Positions 9,417 to 17,349 of a stretch of DNA of 64,000 nucleotides are shown here, piece by piece; within the stretch, counting starts at the first letter, position 1, and each line of letters opens with the position of its first letter. Below the pieces are notes generated by a model, which saw only the letters and a program-made list of their open reading frames with translations, was not told the DNA's origin and did no database searches. The DNA comes from Virgibacillus phasianinus (GTDB taxonomy: Bacteria; Bacillota; Bacilli; Bacillales; Amphibacillaceae). The stretch is from assembly GCF_002216775.1 (NCBI RefSeq), contig NZ_CP022315.1:4007215-4071214 (forward strand). The letters run 5' to 3'. Both the position numbers and the translations under genes were made by a program.

Positions 9417-9619
9417 TAATTATTTCTCCTTCCAACAACGAAATAAAGCACTGGTCCTATTAAGCCGATAAAGAGAATCAAAAGGATCCACAACCATTTT
9501 GGTCCGTTCGTTTTTTCTTCTCTAATACAAGAAACTAATGCAGTAATCATAAGAATTAATTGTAAGACAAGAATTGGCGCAATCGCTCCCCAAGGGATTT
9601 CATTTAACGATACATTCAT
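9416..9619 (-). CDS. yxlE: PLDc_N-type small membrane protein, YxlE-like
   Basis: 67-residue membrane protein with two hydrophobic helices (AIAPILVLQLILMITAL and WLWILLILFIGLIGPVLYFVVG) joined by a charged loop; the second ends in the P..YF..GR motif of the PLDc N-terminal domain. B. subtilis YxlE has this form and is one of the negative regulators of SigY activity. The start is ATG 9619, with GGAGGAG and a 6-base A-spacer; the longer frame starts at a TTG inside that ribosome site and is rejected. It is the first gene after an internal terminator and promoter. Confidence 0.82.
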   Translation of the reverse strand: MNVSLNEIPWGAIAPILVLQLILMITALVSCIREEKTNGPKWLWILLILFIGLIGPVLYFVVGRRNN

Positions 9620-9653
9620 TTTTTTCTCCTCCAAATTGTTTATTTACCCTTAT

Positions 9654-9679
9654 TACGATTACGTTCGCCTAATCGTTCA
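9654..9679 (-). promoter_or_regulatory. Internal ECF-type promoter upstream of yxlE (matches the sigY promoter)
   Basis: On the minus strand TGAACG (9679-9674) is followed by 16 bases and CGTA (9657-9654). The promoter candidate before sigY has the same two boxes with the same 16-base spacing and also shares the ATT after TGAACG. AAC-type -35 and CGT-type -10 boxes are characteristic of ECF sigma factors; matching boxes before both halves of the operon suggest SigY itself reads them. Confidence 0.65.
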
Positions 9680-9691
9680 CTCACGAAAAAA

Positions 9692-9722
9692 ATAAAAAAA
9701 TCTCAGGAATTTGATCCTGAGA
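9692..9722 (-). terminator. Intrinsic terminator inside the sigY operon (after yxlD)
   Basis: TCTCAGGA and TCCTGAGA (9701-9708, 9715-9722) form a perfect 8-bp stem overlapping the yxlD stop codon. On the minus strand it is followed by seven T, an A and seven more T, a very strong U-tract. Confidence 0.8.
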
Positions 9723-9927
9723 CCTTTCTTTTAAATATTTTTCTTGCAAAAATAAGATAGATAATAAGATACGTTGGAAATTGAATAAGGCCTAAAAAGC
9801 CCCATAGCCAAGCATTGTGTCCCCTCTTCCGTGCATCCCAAAACATCCATGAGCCCTGGCAAATCAGAATAAATGCAATCACGACTGATAACCAAAGCGG
9901 TATGCTACTTAGTTCGTTTGGGTTCAT
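9703..9927 (-). CDS. yxlD: YxlD-like membrane anti-sigma component (74 aa)
   Basis: Small protein with two hydrophobic helices (WLSVVIAFILICQGSWMFW and LWGFLGLIQFPTYLIIYLIF) flanking the conserved WDARKRG loop and a basic tail. In B. subtilis YxlD, with YxlC, is required to hold SigY inactive. The ATG overlaps the yxlC stop by 4 bases. Its own stop lies in a strong terminator hairpin, so sigY-yxlC-yxlD forms one transcription unit with limited read-through. Confidence 0.8.
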   Translation of the reverse strand: MNPNELSSIPLWLSVVIAFILICQGSWMFWDARKRGHNAWLWGFLGLIQFPTYLIIYLIFARKIFKRKVSGSNS

Positions 9928-10268
9928 TCATTACTGACCTTCTTTCTCGTTTTGTTAAGAGCTAAGGGCAGTAAGATAATCCCCACTAGCTGAAAATATA
10001 GAAAAAGAATTGGCTGACGATAAACGACAGCAATCACAACTGAAAGCACAAATACTGCAACAGAGATAAACGTGAGGAGGTCTTTCCATTGTTTTTTTCG
10101 TATTCTTTTTTTCTCTAATTCAACATTCTGTTGAAACCATTGTAAGTTTGGAGTAGATACTGGATTCCATTGATCCAGTTTTTCTAAACCATCTATTAAT
10201 TGCTTAACCGTTAATTCATCTTCATCATCCAACATAGAATTACTATTTTTAGAATCATACTCCTTCAA
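9924..10268 (-). CDS. yxlC: YxlC-like anti-sigma factor of SigY
   Basis: Probable anti-sigma protein: an acidic soluble N-terminal part (LDDEDELTVKQLIDGLEKLD) that should contact SigY, then a basic stretch and two hydrophobic helices (LLTFISVAVFVLSVVIAVVY and ILFLYFQLVGIILLPLAL). The start is uncertain. AAAGGAG lies 10 bases before a TTG at 10268, used here (114 aa); ATG 10235 would give 103 aa, close to B. subtilis YxlC, but lacks a well-spaced site. Either way it overlaps the end of sigY, consistent with coupled synthesis of a sigma factor and its inhibitor. Confidence 0.75.
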   Translation of the reverse strand: MKEYDSKNSNSMLDDEDELTVKQLIDGLEKLDQWNPVSTPNLQWFQQNVELEKKRIRKKQWKDLLTFISVAVFVLSVVIAVVYRQPILFLYFQLVGIILLPLALNKTRKKVSNE

Positions 10269-10785
10269 GTTCAGCCAACTCCTTTCGTACACTTTTTAGA
10301 CCATTTGAAACTCGAGATTTTACTGTTCCTTCAGCAATACCCATCATTTTTCCAATTTCCTCATATGAATATCCGTAATAATGCTTTAACACGATTGGCA
10401 AACGTATTTCTTCATTCATTTGGGCAAGTACATCAAGTACATCTATCCATTCTTCGTTCATATTGGCTGCATTCCATTTCATTTTTCGGAGCGCTTGTTC
10501 CTGCTCTAGCCAGTTTTTCTCCCGCTTCTTTCTACGCTGTTGATCGATGAAAAGGTTCGTTGCGATTGTGATGAGCCATGAAGAAAACTTGGATTCACCA
10601 TTATACAGTTGGATTTTTTCAATACACTTCATCATCGTCTCTTGTGTTAAATCTTCCGCGATTTGTGGATGAAGGGTAACTTTCATTAAATACTTTACGA
10701 GGAACGAATAATTCTGTTGTAGCAGTTTCGAAAGCGCCAATGTATCTCCTTTTTTCGCCTTTCGAATTATATCCTTTTCATCCAT
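10255..10785 (-). CDS. sigY: ECF RNA polymerase sigma factor, SigY-like
   Basis: 176-residue sigma-70 family factor of the extracytoplasmic function class; it directs RNA polymerase to its own promoters. Region 2 is visible as LTQETMMKCIEKIQLYNGESKFSSWLITIATNL (split motif: LTQETMMKCIEKI, then FSSWLITIATNLFID), and region 4 as HYYGYSYEEIGKMMGIAEGTVKSRV. Length and order with yxlC-G match B. subtilis SigY (178 aa). The start is ATG 10785 with GGAG and an 8-base spacer; upstream in-frame starts read into the promoter. A TGAACG-N16-CGTA promoter lies 36-61 bases upstream, suggesting autoregulation. Confidence 0.9.
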   Translation of the reverse strand: MDEKDIIRKAKKGDTLALSKLLQQNYSFLVKYLMKVTLHPQIAEDLTQETMMKCIEKIQLYNGESKFSSWLITIATNLFIDQQRRKKREKNWLEQEQALRKMKWNAANMNEEWIDVLDVLAQMNEEIRLPIVLKHYYGYSYEEIGKMMGIAEGTVKSRVSNGLKSVRKELAELEGV

Positions 10786-10820
10786 GAGATCTACTCCATA
10801 AAATAATAATCTATATGTAA

Positions 10821-10846
10821 TACGACTAACTGGGAAAAATCGTTCA
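10821..10846 (-). promoter_or_regulatory. ECF-type promoter of sigY
   Basis: Minus strand TGAACG at 10846-10841, 16-base spacer, CGTA at 10824-10821, then TTA. Spacing and boxes are identical to those before yxlE (9654-9679). The AAC and CGT cores agree with ECF promoters; autoregulation of sigY is known in B. subtilis, but the exact consensus should be compared. Confidence 0.65.
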
Positions 10847-10869
10847 TTTTCAAAATAAAGAATCACAAC

Positions 10870-11410
10870 AAAAACGTTTAGCCACCTATTAGTATTTATT
10901 AAGTTTTTACTTGAAAGTTATATATTTGACCAAAAACCAAAGTATTATTGTTCATTCAACGGGTTCAGAATACTTGTTTAATTATTATAGTATTACCAAA
11001 CTACTCACATGATTTGTTTAAGTATCTCTTCTTTAAGTAATGTTCCACAATATAGCCCGATTCATATAAACTCACCTGGCACCACCTCCGTTCTGAAGGC
11101 TAACCTGACATCCCTTGATGAACATTATCTACTACTAGTATATTAATCACATTTTCTATTGGTAACGTACATTCACACATGATGCGTATCCATTTTTATA
11201 ATTGCTGGATTAATAAATCACACCCCGTAAAAAACATAGAATGGGTATTTTTGCACATCCCCTCATAAGCGATTACCGAAAACTAATCTCCATACCTATC
11301 ACCATTGCAAAAAAGGCGCTTCCTTATTATTCAAGAAAAGCTCCCTATTGCTTGAAACTATTTTTCACTTTCTGTCTTGTTTAGGCTTATCGTCCTACAA
11401 AGGCAAAGAT
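10870..11410. other. Gene-free intergenic stretch with decayed repeats
   Basis: No supportable gene. The stretch holds two copies of the dispersed repeat family (11041-11063, TTCCACAATATAGCCC; 11313-11347, AAGGCGCTTCCTTATTATTC). The remainder is AT-rich with stop codons in all frames. Confidence 0.5.
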
Positions 11411-11416
11411 ACTGAA

Positions 11417-11446
11417 GAGGAAACCGTTCGAAAAGACGGTTCCCTC
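11417..11446 (-). terminator. Likely terminator hairpin after the SDR gene
   Basis: GAGGAAACCGT (11417-11427) and ACGGTTCCCTC (11436-11446) form an 11-bp stem with one wobble pair around TCGAAAAG, 21 bases beyond the SDR stop. The U-tract is weak on either strand, so termination efficiency is uncertain. Confidence 0.5.
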
Positions 11447-11467
11447 ATCAGTTTTAAAACTTTTTCC

Positions 11468-12229
11468 TTAATAAGCACTCCATCCGGCATCGGCAGCCAA
11501 TGTGACACCGTTGACATATGAGGAATCTTCGGTTGCAAAAAATAGTGCGATATTAGCAATGTCATCCACTGTTCCAGACTTAGGCATTAAATTTGTTCCG
11601 CGTGTGGCAGCCTCCATACCAAATGAGTCAATATTTTCCATAGACGAAGCAAATCCGGTTTGCACTTGTGCTGGCGCAATAGCGTTACAACGAATATTAT
11701 GTGGTCCATAATGCGATGCTACGTTTTTTGTCATTCCGACCACGGCATGTTTGACTGCTGTATATGCTAGTCCACCACGACCACCGGTAAGGCCTGTAAT
11801 TGATGCCATATTAACAATTGTTCCTTCACCAATGTCCTGAAAGTGAGGAATTATTTTTCGTATGGTATACATAACACCATTCAAGTTGATGCCCATGACC
11901 CGATTCCATGTATCATCTTGAACATTGGCAGCCGATTGCATATTATCACCGACCCCAGCATTGTTTACTAGAATATCCACCCGTCCAAACTTTTCAATCG
12001 CCTCATCAATCATATGCTCTACTTCAGCGTTGACAGCAACATTCGCTTTCACGCCGATAGCTTCATAACCAGCATCTGTTAGTTCCGTTACAGTATTATT
12101 CATCGCTTCCTCAGCAAAATCTGCAATAACGACCTTTGCTCCCTCTTTTGCATATGCGGAGGCGATTTTTTTCCCGATTCCGCTTCCACTTCCAGTAATA
12201 AGCGCTACTTTATTTTCAAGTCGTCCCAT
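11468..12229 (-). CDS. Short-chain dehydrogenase/reductase (253 aa)
   Basis: NAD(P)-dependent oxidoreductase of the classical SDR family. The Rossmann fold shows TGSGSGIG near residue 13, NNAGV near 88, and catalytic Ser (NMASITG), Tyr and Lys (YTAVKHA). The C-terminus has GVTLAADAGW, the usual GG-substituted end region. The substrate is not predictable; sequence style is close to glucose/3-hydroxybutyrate-type SDRs. GGAG with a 10-base spacer sets the start at 12229. Monocistronic, with a hairpin at 11417-11446 beyond the stop. Confidence 0.9.
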   Translation of the reverse strand: MGRLENKVALITGSGSGIGKKIASAYAKEGAKVVIADFAEEAMNNTVTELTDAGYEAIGVKANVAVNAEVEHMIDEAIEKFGRVDILVNNAGVGDNMQSAANVQDDTWNRVMGINLNGVMYTIRKIIPHFQDIGEGTIVNMASITGLTGGRGGLAYTAVKHAVVGMTKNVASHYGPHNIRCNAIAPAQVQTGFASSMENIDSFGMEAATRGTNLMPKSGTVDDIANIALFFATEDSSYVNGVTLAADAGWSAY

Positions 12230-12305
12230 CTAAGCATCTCTCCTTCTAATGATTATAAGCTAACATCACTATTGTACACCTATATTCATTCATCCAGAAT
12301 TAGAA

Positions 12306-12378
12306 CGCCCAAACAAATTATGTGCCCTTTTTAAATAGACGCCTTCTTAGATTACTGCGCCCGTTAACGGAATTGTCC
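12306..12378. repeat. Dispersed intergenic repeat cluster
   Basis: Contains CGCCC, TGTGCCC, GACGCC and TGCGCCC cores with ACAAATTATG and TTCTTAGATTAC linkers, i.e. two degenerate copies of the same family found at 5102 and 17203. Confidence 0.4.
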
Positions 12379-12425
12379 TTTCAACCATTGGCTGGTATTA
12401 GTTTAAGTGTAATCCTTCACAGATT

Positions 12426-12944
12426 TTATGCTGCGTGAAGGTATGTATGAAAAATGCCAATAAAAAATAACATTTTATCTTCATATTCTTGGTCGGTTAA
12501 ATTAAAATAGGCTTTGAATGGAGGTTTGAGATTTGATTTCCATTCCGCAAGAATAACACCATTCTTTGTAATTTTAGCCCAATCTGTAAAGCTTTGTTCC
12601 AATTCATATGTTTCCTTGTTAAATTGAAAAGTAGTGTATTGTCCTACACCAAAGTTTTTTTTATCTTCCAGGTGAACATAATAATCAGTATTATCTTTAT
12701 TATAATTAATGTAATATTGCCTTCTTTTAAATGGGTTAGGTTCCTTCTTAGATTTGAACACCACTTGATGGTCTTTACTTTCTAATTCGTAATTTACAAA
12801 GTATCGACCTTTTAGCAAAATATCTAATACTTTTTGTAATGGGTTAGAATATTTTTTTGTGATAGTCCCTATCGTTTTAGCGTTCTCATCATAAATAGAG
12901 GAAGGTTTTGTGGAAATAGTGTTATAAAATCTGTATTCGTACAA
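12426..12944 (-). CDS. Tubby/LURP-one-like domain protein (172 aa), tentative
   Basis: Soluble beta-rich protein with no signal peptide. Alternating aromatic and polar residues (YYINYNKDNTDYYVHLEDKK, then FGVGQYTTFQF and GVILAEWKSN) suggest the antiparallel barrel of the tubby C-terminal/LURP-one-like proteins that Bacillus genomes carry as single copies. This is a fold-level guess without a diagnostic motif. The initiation codon is TTG at 12944, supported by AAAGGATG with an 8-base spacer; no ATG with a site is nearby. Single gene; function unknown. Confidence 0.6.
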   Translation of the reverse strand: MYEYRFYNTISTKPSSIYDENAKTIGTITKKYSNPLQKVLDILLKGRYFVNYELESKDHQVVFKSKKEPNPFKRRQYYINYNKDNTDYYVHLEDKKNFGVGQYTTFQFNKETYELEQSFTDWAKITKNGVILAEWKSNLKPPFKAYFNLTDQEYEDKMLFFIGIFHTYLHAA

Positions 12945-13020
12945 TGTTGAAACATCCTTTCAATAAATTACTTTACCCTAAGACATTTTTTACGTTTAAA
13001 TACTTAAAAGGTTTCATGTT

Positions 13021-13090
13021 CTTATTCAATAATCTGGCTCTTGTATGCCATGTTGGCGCCATTCCTTATTGGGGTCCCGTCCCGAAAATG
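13021..13090. repeat. Best full copy of the dispersed intergenic repeat
   Basis: TTATTCAATAATCTGGCTC is followed by GTTGGCGCCATTCCTTATT and GGGGTCCCGTCCCGAAAA. The three blocks are typical of a repeat scattered through Bacillaceae intergenic regions. The next 240 bases to 13330 have no gene I can support. Confidence 0.5.
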
Positions 13091-13342
13091 CAGATTTACA
13101 ACTCTAAATAGCTTGTGACGTTAAAAATGGAAGACTTCACAACGATAAGGCCTTTGGGATAAGTCATATGAGACATCGGAAAGCCTGATTTTATAGAAAA
13201 TCGATTTAGTATCAGTAGATTAGACCCTAATGAAATAAAAATAGACTGATGGCAAAAACCTACCAGTCCAAAGACCTTTTCTTCGGTAATCCTTAGAAAC
13301 GTAAAACCTTCGTAATTGAAATAAAACAGATTATCTATTTGC

Positions 13343-13583
13343 CGCACAAATCTTAATTTTACCGGAGTTGAGATCACGGATGATATGACCAATAACAAAC
13401 AACTTTAATATTGGTGATGCAGCTGTTAAAAAAGGTGAAATATCGGAGGGAAGAATCAATGAAAGTGTTCGTCGAACCATTGAATTAAAACAAAAGTACG
13501 ATCTAAAAAATAAAAAAGTAGAAAAGATCAATTTGAGTAAACTGAATCAATCGATTAAAAAAGTACTTAATAAATATGAGTAA
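13343..13583 (+). pseudogene. nagZ: Remnant of beta-N-acetylglucosaminidase (NagZ/GH3) C-terminal region
   Basis: Translating the plus strand gives RTNLNFTGVEITDDMTN at 13343, the strand GV-(V/I)-ITDDMT that carries NagZ catalytic-loop neighbours. After a frameshift near 13393 it reads NIGDAAVKKGEISEGRINES and ends in VRRTIELKQKYDL before a stop at 13581-13583. In intact NagZ the segment DAAV and the segment GEISEERINESVRRILELK are about 40 residues apart, so an internal deletion has joined them. No start, no ribosome site. The identification is from memory of family sequence patterns. Confidence 0.6.
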
Positions 13584-13630
13584 AATGATATGCTATAAGT
13601 ATAAAAGACAACAAATAAGGTGTAGATAAA

Positions 13631-14326
13631 ATGGATGATCCAATCAATATTTTAGTAGTTGAAGATGATAATGATATCAATCAATTGTTATGTAACATCA
13701 TACGTAAAAGTGGTTATACCCCACAATCCGCCTATTCAGGAACCGAGGCAATGATCCATATGGAAAAACAAGATTGGGATATGGTCTTACTGGATTTAAT
13801 GCTTCCAGGTATGACGGGAGAAGAGATCCTCGCGAAAACTGTTGAACAAAAAGCAGTTCCTGTCATTATCATCTCGGCAAAACTAGAGAAACAGACGAAG
13901 ATTGATGCATTACGAACAGGTGCAGATGATTACATAACGAAGCCGTTTGATATTGATGAAGTGTCGGCAAGAATTGATTCGCACCTAAGACGATACCGTC
14001 GCCGAAATATCGAATCCCAAGCAAAGAAGGAATTAAGACACAAGGATATTTGTGTGGATACAGAGTCTAAGACGGCGGAAGTAAACGGTAAAGAGGTAAC
14101 GCTGACAGCACGCGAATATGCTATTCTAGTTATCCTTTTATCCTCTCCTAAAAAGGTATTTACGAAAGCTAATTTGTTTGAAAGCGTTTGGCATGAGGAT
14201 TTTCATGGGGATGATAATACAATGAATGTTCATATGAGTAACCTAAGGAATAAGCTGGCCAAGGCTAATCCGCAGGAAGAATATATTGAAACAATTTGGG
14301 GAATGGGATACCGACTTAAAACTTAA
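13631..14326 (+). CDS. OmpR-family response regulator (231 aa)
   Basis: DNA-binding partner of the histidine kinase at 16082-16981. The receiver has the acidic pocket EDD (11-13), phospho-acceptor Asp55 (LLDLMLPG) and Lys near 105 (YITKPFD). The C-terminal winged helix (about 130-231) shows LTAREYAILVILLSSPKKVF, NVHMSNLRNKL and IWGMGYRL. AAGGTG with an 8-base spacer sets the start. The gene precedes an ABC transporter pair and the kinase, an order typical of peptide-antibiotic detoxification modules. The CTTAAG array just after its stop is its likely binding site. Confidence 0.93.
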   Translation: MDDPINILVVEDDNDINQLLCNIIRKSGYTPQSAYSGTEAMIHMEKQDWDMVLLDLMLPGMTGEEILAKTVEQKAVPVIIISAKLEKQTKIDALRTGADDYITKPFDIDEVSARIDSHLRRYRRRNIESQAKKELRHKDICVDTESKTAEVNGKEVTLTAREYAILVILLSSPKKVFTKANLFESVWHEDFHGDDNTMNVHMSNLRNKLAKANPQEEYIETIWGMGYRLKT

Positions 14327-14377
14327 GGTTTTCTTAAGAATTGTCTTAAGCCTTTCTTATGTTTTCGTTTTTATAAT
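14322..14377 (+). promoter_or_regulatory. CTTAAG operator array and promoter of the ABC-kinase operon
   Basis: CTTAAG occurs at 14322, 14333 and 14345, and CTTATG at 14356: starts 11, 12 and 11 bases apart, one helical turn each. A perfect TATAAT lies at 14372-14377, so the last half-sites cover the -35 position. Direct repeats at one-turn spacing are how OmpR/PhoB-type regulators bind. The array lies between the regulator and the transporter genes. Confidence 0.65.
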
Positions 14378-14407
14378 TGAACTATCACATGAGGGAGGTA
14401 AATGGTA

Positions 14408-15331
14408 ATGGACGATTATGTTCTTAAAACAACTAATTTAACGAAGAAATATAAAAGTCAATTCGCTTTGAATAAAGTGGACCTTTCCATACGAAAGGGT
14501 TCTATTTATGGTTTTATCGGCCAAAATGGGGCAGGGAAATCAACATTAATAAAACTTGCTATGGGACTTGCTTTTCCCACGAATGGGTCCGTCGAGTTAT
14601 TCGGTGAAAGTAGTGGGGATAAACTGATTCAAACAAGGAAACGAATTGGTACAATCATAGAAGGCCCAGCATTATTTCCAAATATGAGTGCTAGCGAGAA
14701 CTTAGAAAGTCAACGGCTTCTAAAGGGAATTCCAGGAAAAGAATCTATCCAAAAAACCCTCGCGCTTGTAGGATTAGAAGGTACAGGCACAAAGAAAGCA
14801 AAGAACTTTTCGCTAGGGATGAAACAACGACTTGGGCTTGCCATTGCCTTGTTAGGTGATCCGGAATTCTTAATTCTCGATGAACCAACTAATGGGCTGG
14901 ATCCAATGGGTGTAGTTGAAATGCGGGATCTTTTGTTAAGACTCAACCGTGAAAATGGAATTACAATTTTAATATCAAGTCATATCTTAAGTGAGCTTCA
15001 TTTGCTTGCGACTCATTATGGGATTATCCATAAAGGGGTGCTGTTGGAGGAGTTAACAGCGAATGCGTTACATGAAAAATGTCAACAATATCTGCATATA
15101 AAAGTTGATAATACGGATAAAGCAGCAGTAACGATTGAAAATGAACTTGCTACCACCAATTTTGAGGTGATGCAAGATGGTACCATTAAGTTATATAACT
15201 ATGTTGATCAACCAGGTAAAGTGTCAACAGTCCTGTCATCTACGGGATTAGTCATCGAGCAATTCATGCCAATGGGTGAAGACTTAGAAGGCTATTTCAC
15301 CAAGTTGATTGGGGGTGTGCAACATGGGTAA
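14408..15331 (+). CDS. ABC transporter ATP-binding protein (lantibiotic/bacitracin type)
   Basis: ATPase of a two-component ABC exporter, 307 residues, resembling BcrA/LanF immunity ATPases. Walker A is GQNGAGKST, signature SLGMKQRLGLA, Walker B FLILDEPTNGLDP, switch His in SSHILSE. The C-terminal 90 residues are the extension usual in this subgroup. GGGAGG gives a 9-base spacer to ATG 14408; ATG 14402 would leave 3 bases only. Gene end overlaps the permease start by 8 bases. Context with a regulator and kinase suggests inducible export of, or resistance to, a cell-wall-active peptide; this is inference. Confidence 0.92.
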   Translation: MDDYVLKTTNLTKKYKSQFALNKVDLSIRKGSIYGFIGQNGAGKSTLIKLAMGLAFPTNGSVELFGESSGDKLIQTRKRIGTIIEGPALFPNMSASENLESQRLLKGIPGKESIQKTLALVGLEGTGTKKAKNFSLGMKQRLGLAIALLGDPEFLILDEPTNGLDPMGVVEMRDLLLRLNRENGITILISSHILSELHLLATHYGIIHKGVLLEELTANALHEKCQQYLHIKVDNTDKAAVTIENELATTNFEVMQDGTIKLYNYVDQPGKVSTVLSSTGLVIEQFMPMGEDLEGYFTKLIGGVQHG

Positions 15332-16064
15332 TTTAATGAAAGCCGAATTATTTAAATTGCGCAGAGACCGATCTTTTTGGACAGTAATTATCATTTTATT
15401 CCTGTCAGCTATCGGTTGGACAGTGTTAGAATACCTTGATCATGATCCAAATTTAAATAGTGGGATGGAAGTATATCTTGGGTCGTTTGCAGGTAATAAC
15501 TACATTACGAAAATAGCTCCCTGTATTCTTGCTGGATTTTTTATTTCAAGTGAATATTCCATAGGAACGATGAAAAGTCTTACGGCTACTGGTAATAGCC
15601 GAATGAAAATTTTTTGGTCAAAATTATTCGTATTTTCATTCGGGTCCATCATCATTTCATTAATATTCCCTATTGTTGCGACAGGTACCGGAACGTTACT
15701 ATACGGTTTTGGCGAAATGCCCAAAGGTATAGATGCTACTTATTTTGGACAAACGCTTGGGCTACTGATTCTTTATGCTGCAGCATTTTCATCGATTATG
15801 GCATTGTTCGCAATTATGCTGACAGATAGTGGGAAAGCAATTGGGTTTTTAATTATATTTTTCCTGCTATTTGATACCCTTTTTTATGTATTGGCTACGA
15901 AAATAGCAATAGTGGAGCCTGTATTCAATCATTCAGTGTTTAAGCTGTTTCTAGAAATTAGTCAGCTGGAAATAGAAACTAAACATGTTATTGTGCCAGT
16001 TCTAACCTATATTGGTTTTGGAATTCTTGGCAGTTTCGTATTTCGTAAAAAAGAAATAAAATAA
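15324..16064 (+). CDS. ABC-2 type permease (lantibiotic immunity-like)
   Basis: Membrane partner of the preceding ATPase, about 246 residues. It has the N-terminal LMKAELFKLRRDRSFWTV, a segment characteristic of LanE/G and BcrB-like permeases, followed by about six hydrophobic helices (for example FWTVIIILFLSAIGWTV, IGFLIIFFLLFDTLFYVL) and a basic end. GGGGGTG with a 6-base spacer supports ATG 15324, which lies inside the ATPase frame, so translation is coupled. Only one permease is present, whereas many immunity transporters have two. Confidence 0.88.
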   Translation: MGNLMKAELFKLRRDRSFWTVIIILFLSAIGWTVLEYLDHDPNLNSGMEVYLGSFAGNNYITKIAPCILAGFFISSEYSIGTMKSLTATGNSRMKIFWSKLFVFSFGSIIISLIFPIVATGTGTLLYGFGEMPKGIDATYFGQTLGLLILYAAAFSSIMALFAIMLTDSGKAIGFLIIFFLLFDTLFYVLATKIAIVEPVFNHSVFKLFLEISQLEIETKHVIVPVLTYIGFGILGSFVFRKKEIK

Positions 16065-16081
16065 GAAAGCGGGTGAGAAAC

Positions 16082-16981
16082 ATGATTTATATAAGCGTTA
16101 TTTCGGCTCTATTAGCAGTCATCTTTCTCATCCGTTATTATCTAGTAAAAAAAGAAATGAAAAGTATTACAAAACAACTAGAGAACTATAATTATCATAA
16201 TACTGAAAAGAAAGTTGATATTACATTTTTTGATAAGGATATTGAAGCACTTTCGGTAGGTGTTAATCGACAAATTGATTTAATTGTTCAAGCAAATGCT
16301 GATAAAAGAAGAACGGAAATGGAGTTGAAACAAGCAGTAGCAAATATATCCCATGATATCCGTACCCCTTTGACATCCATTTTTGGGTATATTCAACTAT
16401 TAGAAGCGAAAGATGTTACACCTGAAGAAAGAGAAGAATATGTTGCGATCATTAAGGATCGGACGAAACGCTTACAAGTGTTGTTAAACGATTTTTTTGA
16501 GTTGTCGATTATCGAATCTGTCGATCATTATTTAAAGCTTGAAACGATAAAAATGAATAACGTGGTTTCAGAAGTGCTCATGGAATTTTATGACCAGTTT
16601 ACTGAACGTGATTTAAAACCAATTATTATGCTGCCAAAAGAGAAGATTAGTATTATCGCAGATGAGTCAGCCGTAAAAAGAGTTATGGAAAACCTTATCA
16701 ACAATGCGATTAAACACGCGAGTGGTAATGTGTCGATTAGTCTTGTACAGGGTGATTCAAAAGTTATAATGACAATAAGTAATGATGCGAATCAGTTGGA
16801 TAGAAATGATTTAGATATGCTATTCAATCGGTTTTACACAGCCGATCAAACACGATCCAGTCAAGGTACAGGACTAGGGTTATCTATCGCTAAGGGACTT
16901 ATGCAGAAAATGAATGGAAACCTTATCGCGGAATATAAAGAAAGTAAATTAATTATGAAATGCGAGTGGAAGATGCAATAA
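16082..16981 (+). CDS. Sensor histidine kinase with a single N-terminal helix (299 aa)
   Basis: Partner kinase of the regulator at 13631. One hydrophobic helix at the N-terminus (ISVISALLAVIFLIRYYLV) is followed directly by a linker, the dimerisation/phosphotransfer helix with His91 (NISHDIRTPL), the N box (ENLINNAIKHA) and the G box (GTGLGLSIAKG). There is no extracellular sensing domain, so the signal probably comes through the membrane or the ABC transporter, as known for transporter-coupled kinases. ATG 16082 is preceded by GGGTGAG; a GTG at 16073 is an alternative. Last gene of the operon. Confidence 0.92.
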   Translation: MIYISVISALLAVIFLIRYYLVKKEMKSITKQLENYNYHNTEKKVDITFFDKDIEALSVGVNRQIDLIVQANADKRRTEMELKQAVANISHDIRTPLTSIFGYIQLLEAKDVTPEEREEYVAIIKDRTKRLQVLLNDFFELSIIESVDHYLKLETIKMNNVVSEVLMEFYDQFTERDLKPIIMLPKEKISIIADESAVKRVMENLINNAIKHASGNVSISLVQGDSKVIMTISNDANQLDRNDLDMLFNRFYTADQTRSSQGTGLGLSIAKGLMQKMNGNLIAEYKESKLIMKCEWKMQ

Positions 16982-17081
16982 TTGTATTGCAATCTTTTTC
17001 AAGATATAAATTTGATAGCATATCCTGATTGCTTCTCTTCTATACTTAGTAATGGACATTCATAAATCATGGAGGTAACGC

Positions 17082-17165
17082 ATGGAGAACTGGATAACAG
17101 ATTTCATGGAGCAGAACAAGTTTAAACGATTGGTTCGATATAGTCAAAGCAATTTTTGCAGATAA
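17082..17165 (+). pseudogene. Short remnant resembling a DedA-family N-terminus
   Basis: GGAGGT with a 5-base spacer precedes an ATG; the frame reads MENWITDFMEQ and then stops after 27 codons. DedA-type membrane proteins often start with such a segment followed by hydrophobic helices, which are missing here. A strong ribosome site on a truncated frame argues for a gene broken by deletion. Weak identification. Confidence 0.3.
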
Positions 17166-17202
17166 TTTCCCATTCCGATTAAAGATTCCGTTTTTTAAAA
17201 AG

Positions 17203-17280
17203 ATCTTGTTCCACAATATGGCCCTAATACGCAAGACGGGCGTCTAACTTTATTCAAGATAAGCGCCCGATGATTGAATA
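17203..17280. repeat. Full copy of the dispersed intergenic repeat
   Basis: CTTGTTCCACAATATGGCCC is followed by CGGGCG (17237-17242) pairing with CGCCCG (17264-17269) around TATTCAAGATAAG, then GATTGAATAA. Matches the hairpin at 5102-5138 and the TGGCCC half at 1091. Confidence 0.55.
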
Positions 17281-17349
17281 AACCATTTATCTTTTCTTGT
17301 TAATTTAGTTACCCTTGCTATCGCCAAACTCACTAGAAAATGGCTTACT

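Noticed and set aside
13096..13531. Two minus-strand frames opposite the nagZ remnant
   Set aside because: No ribosome sites; the plus strand explains the region better.
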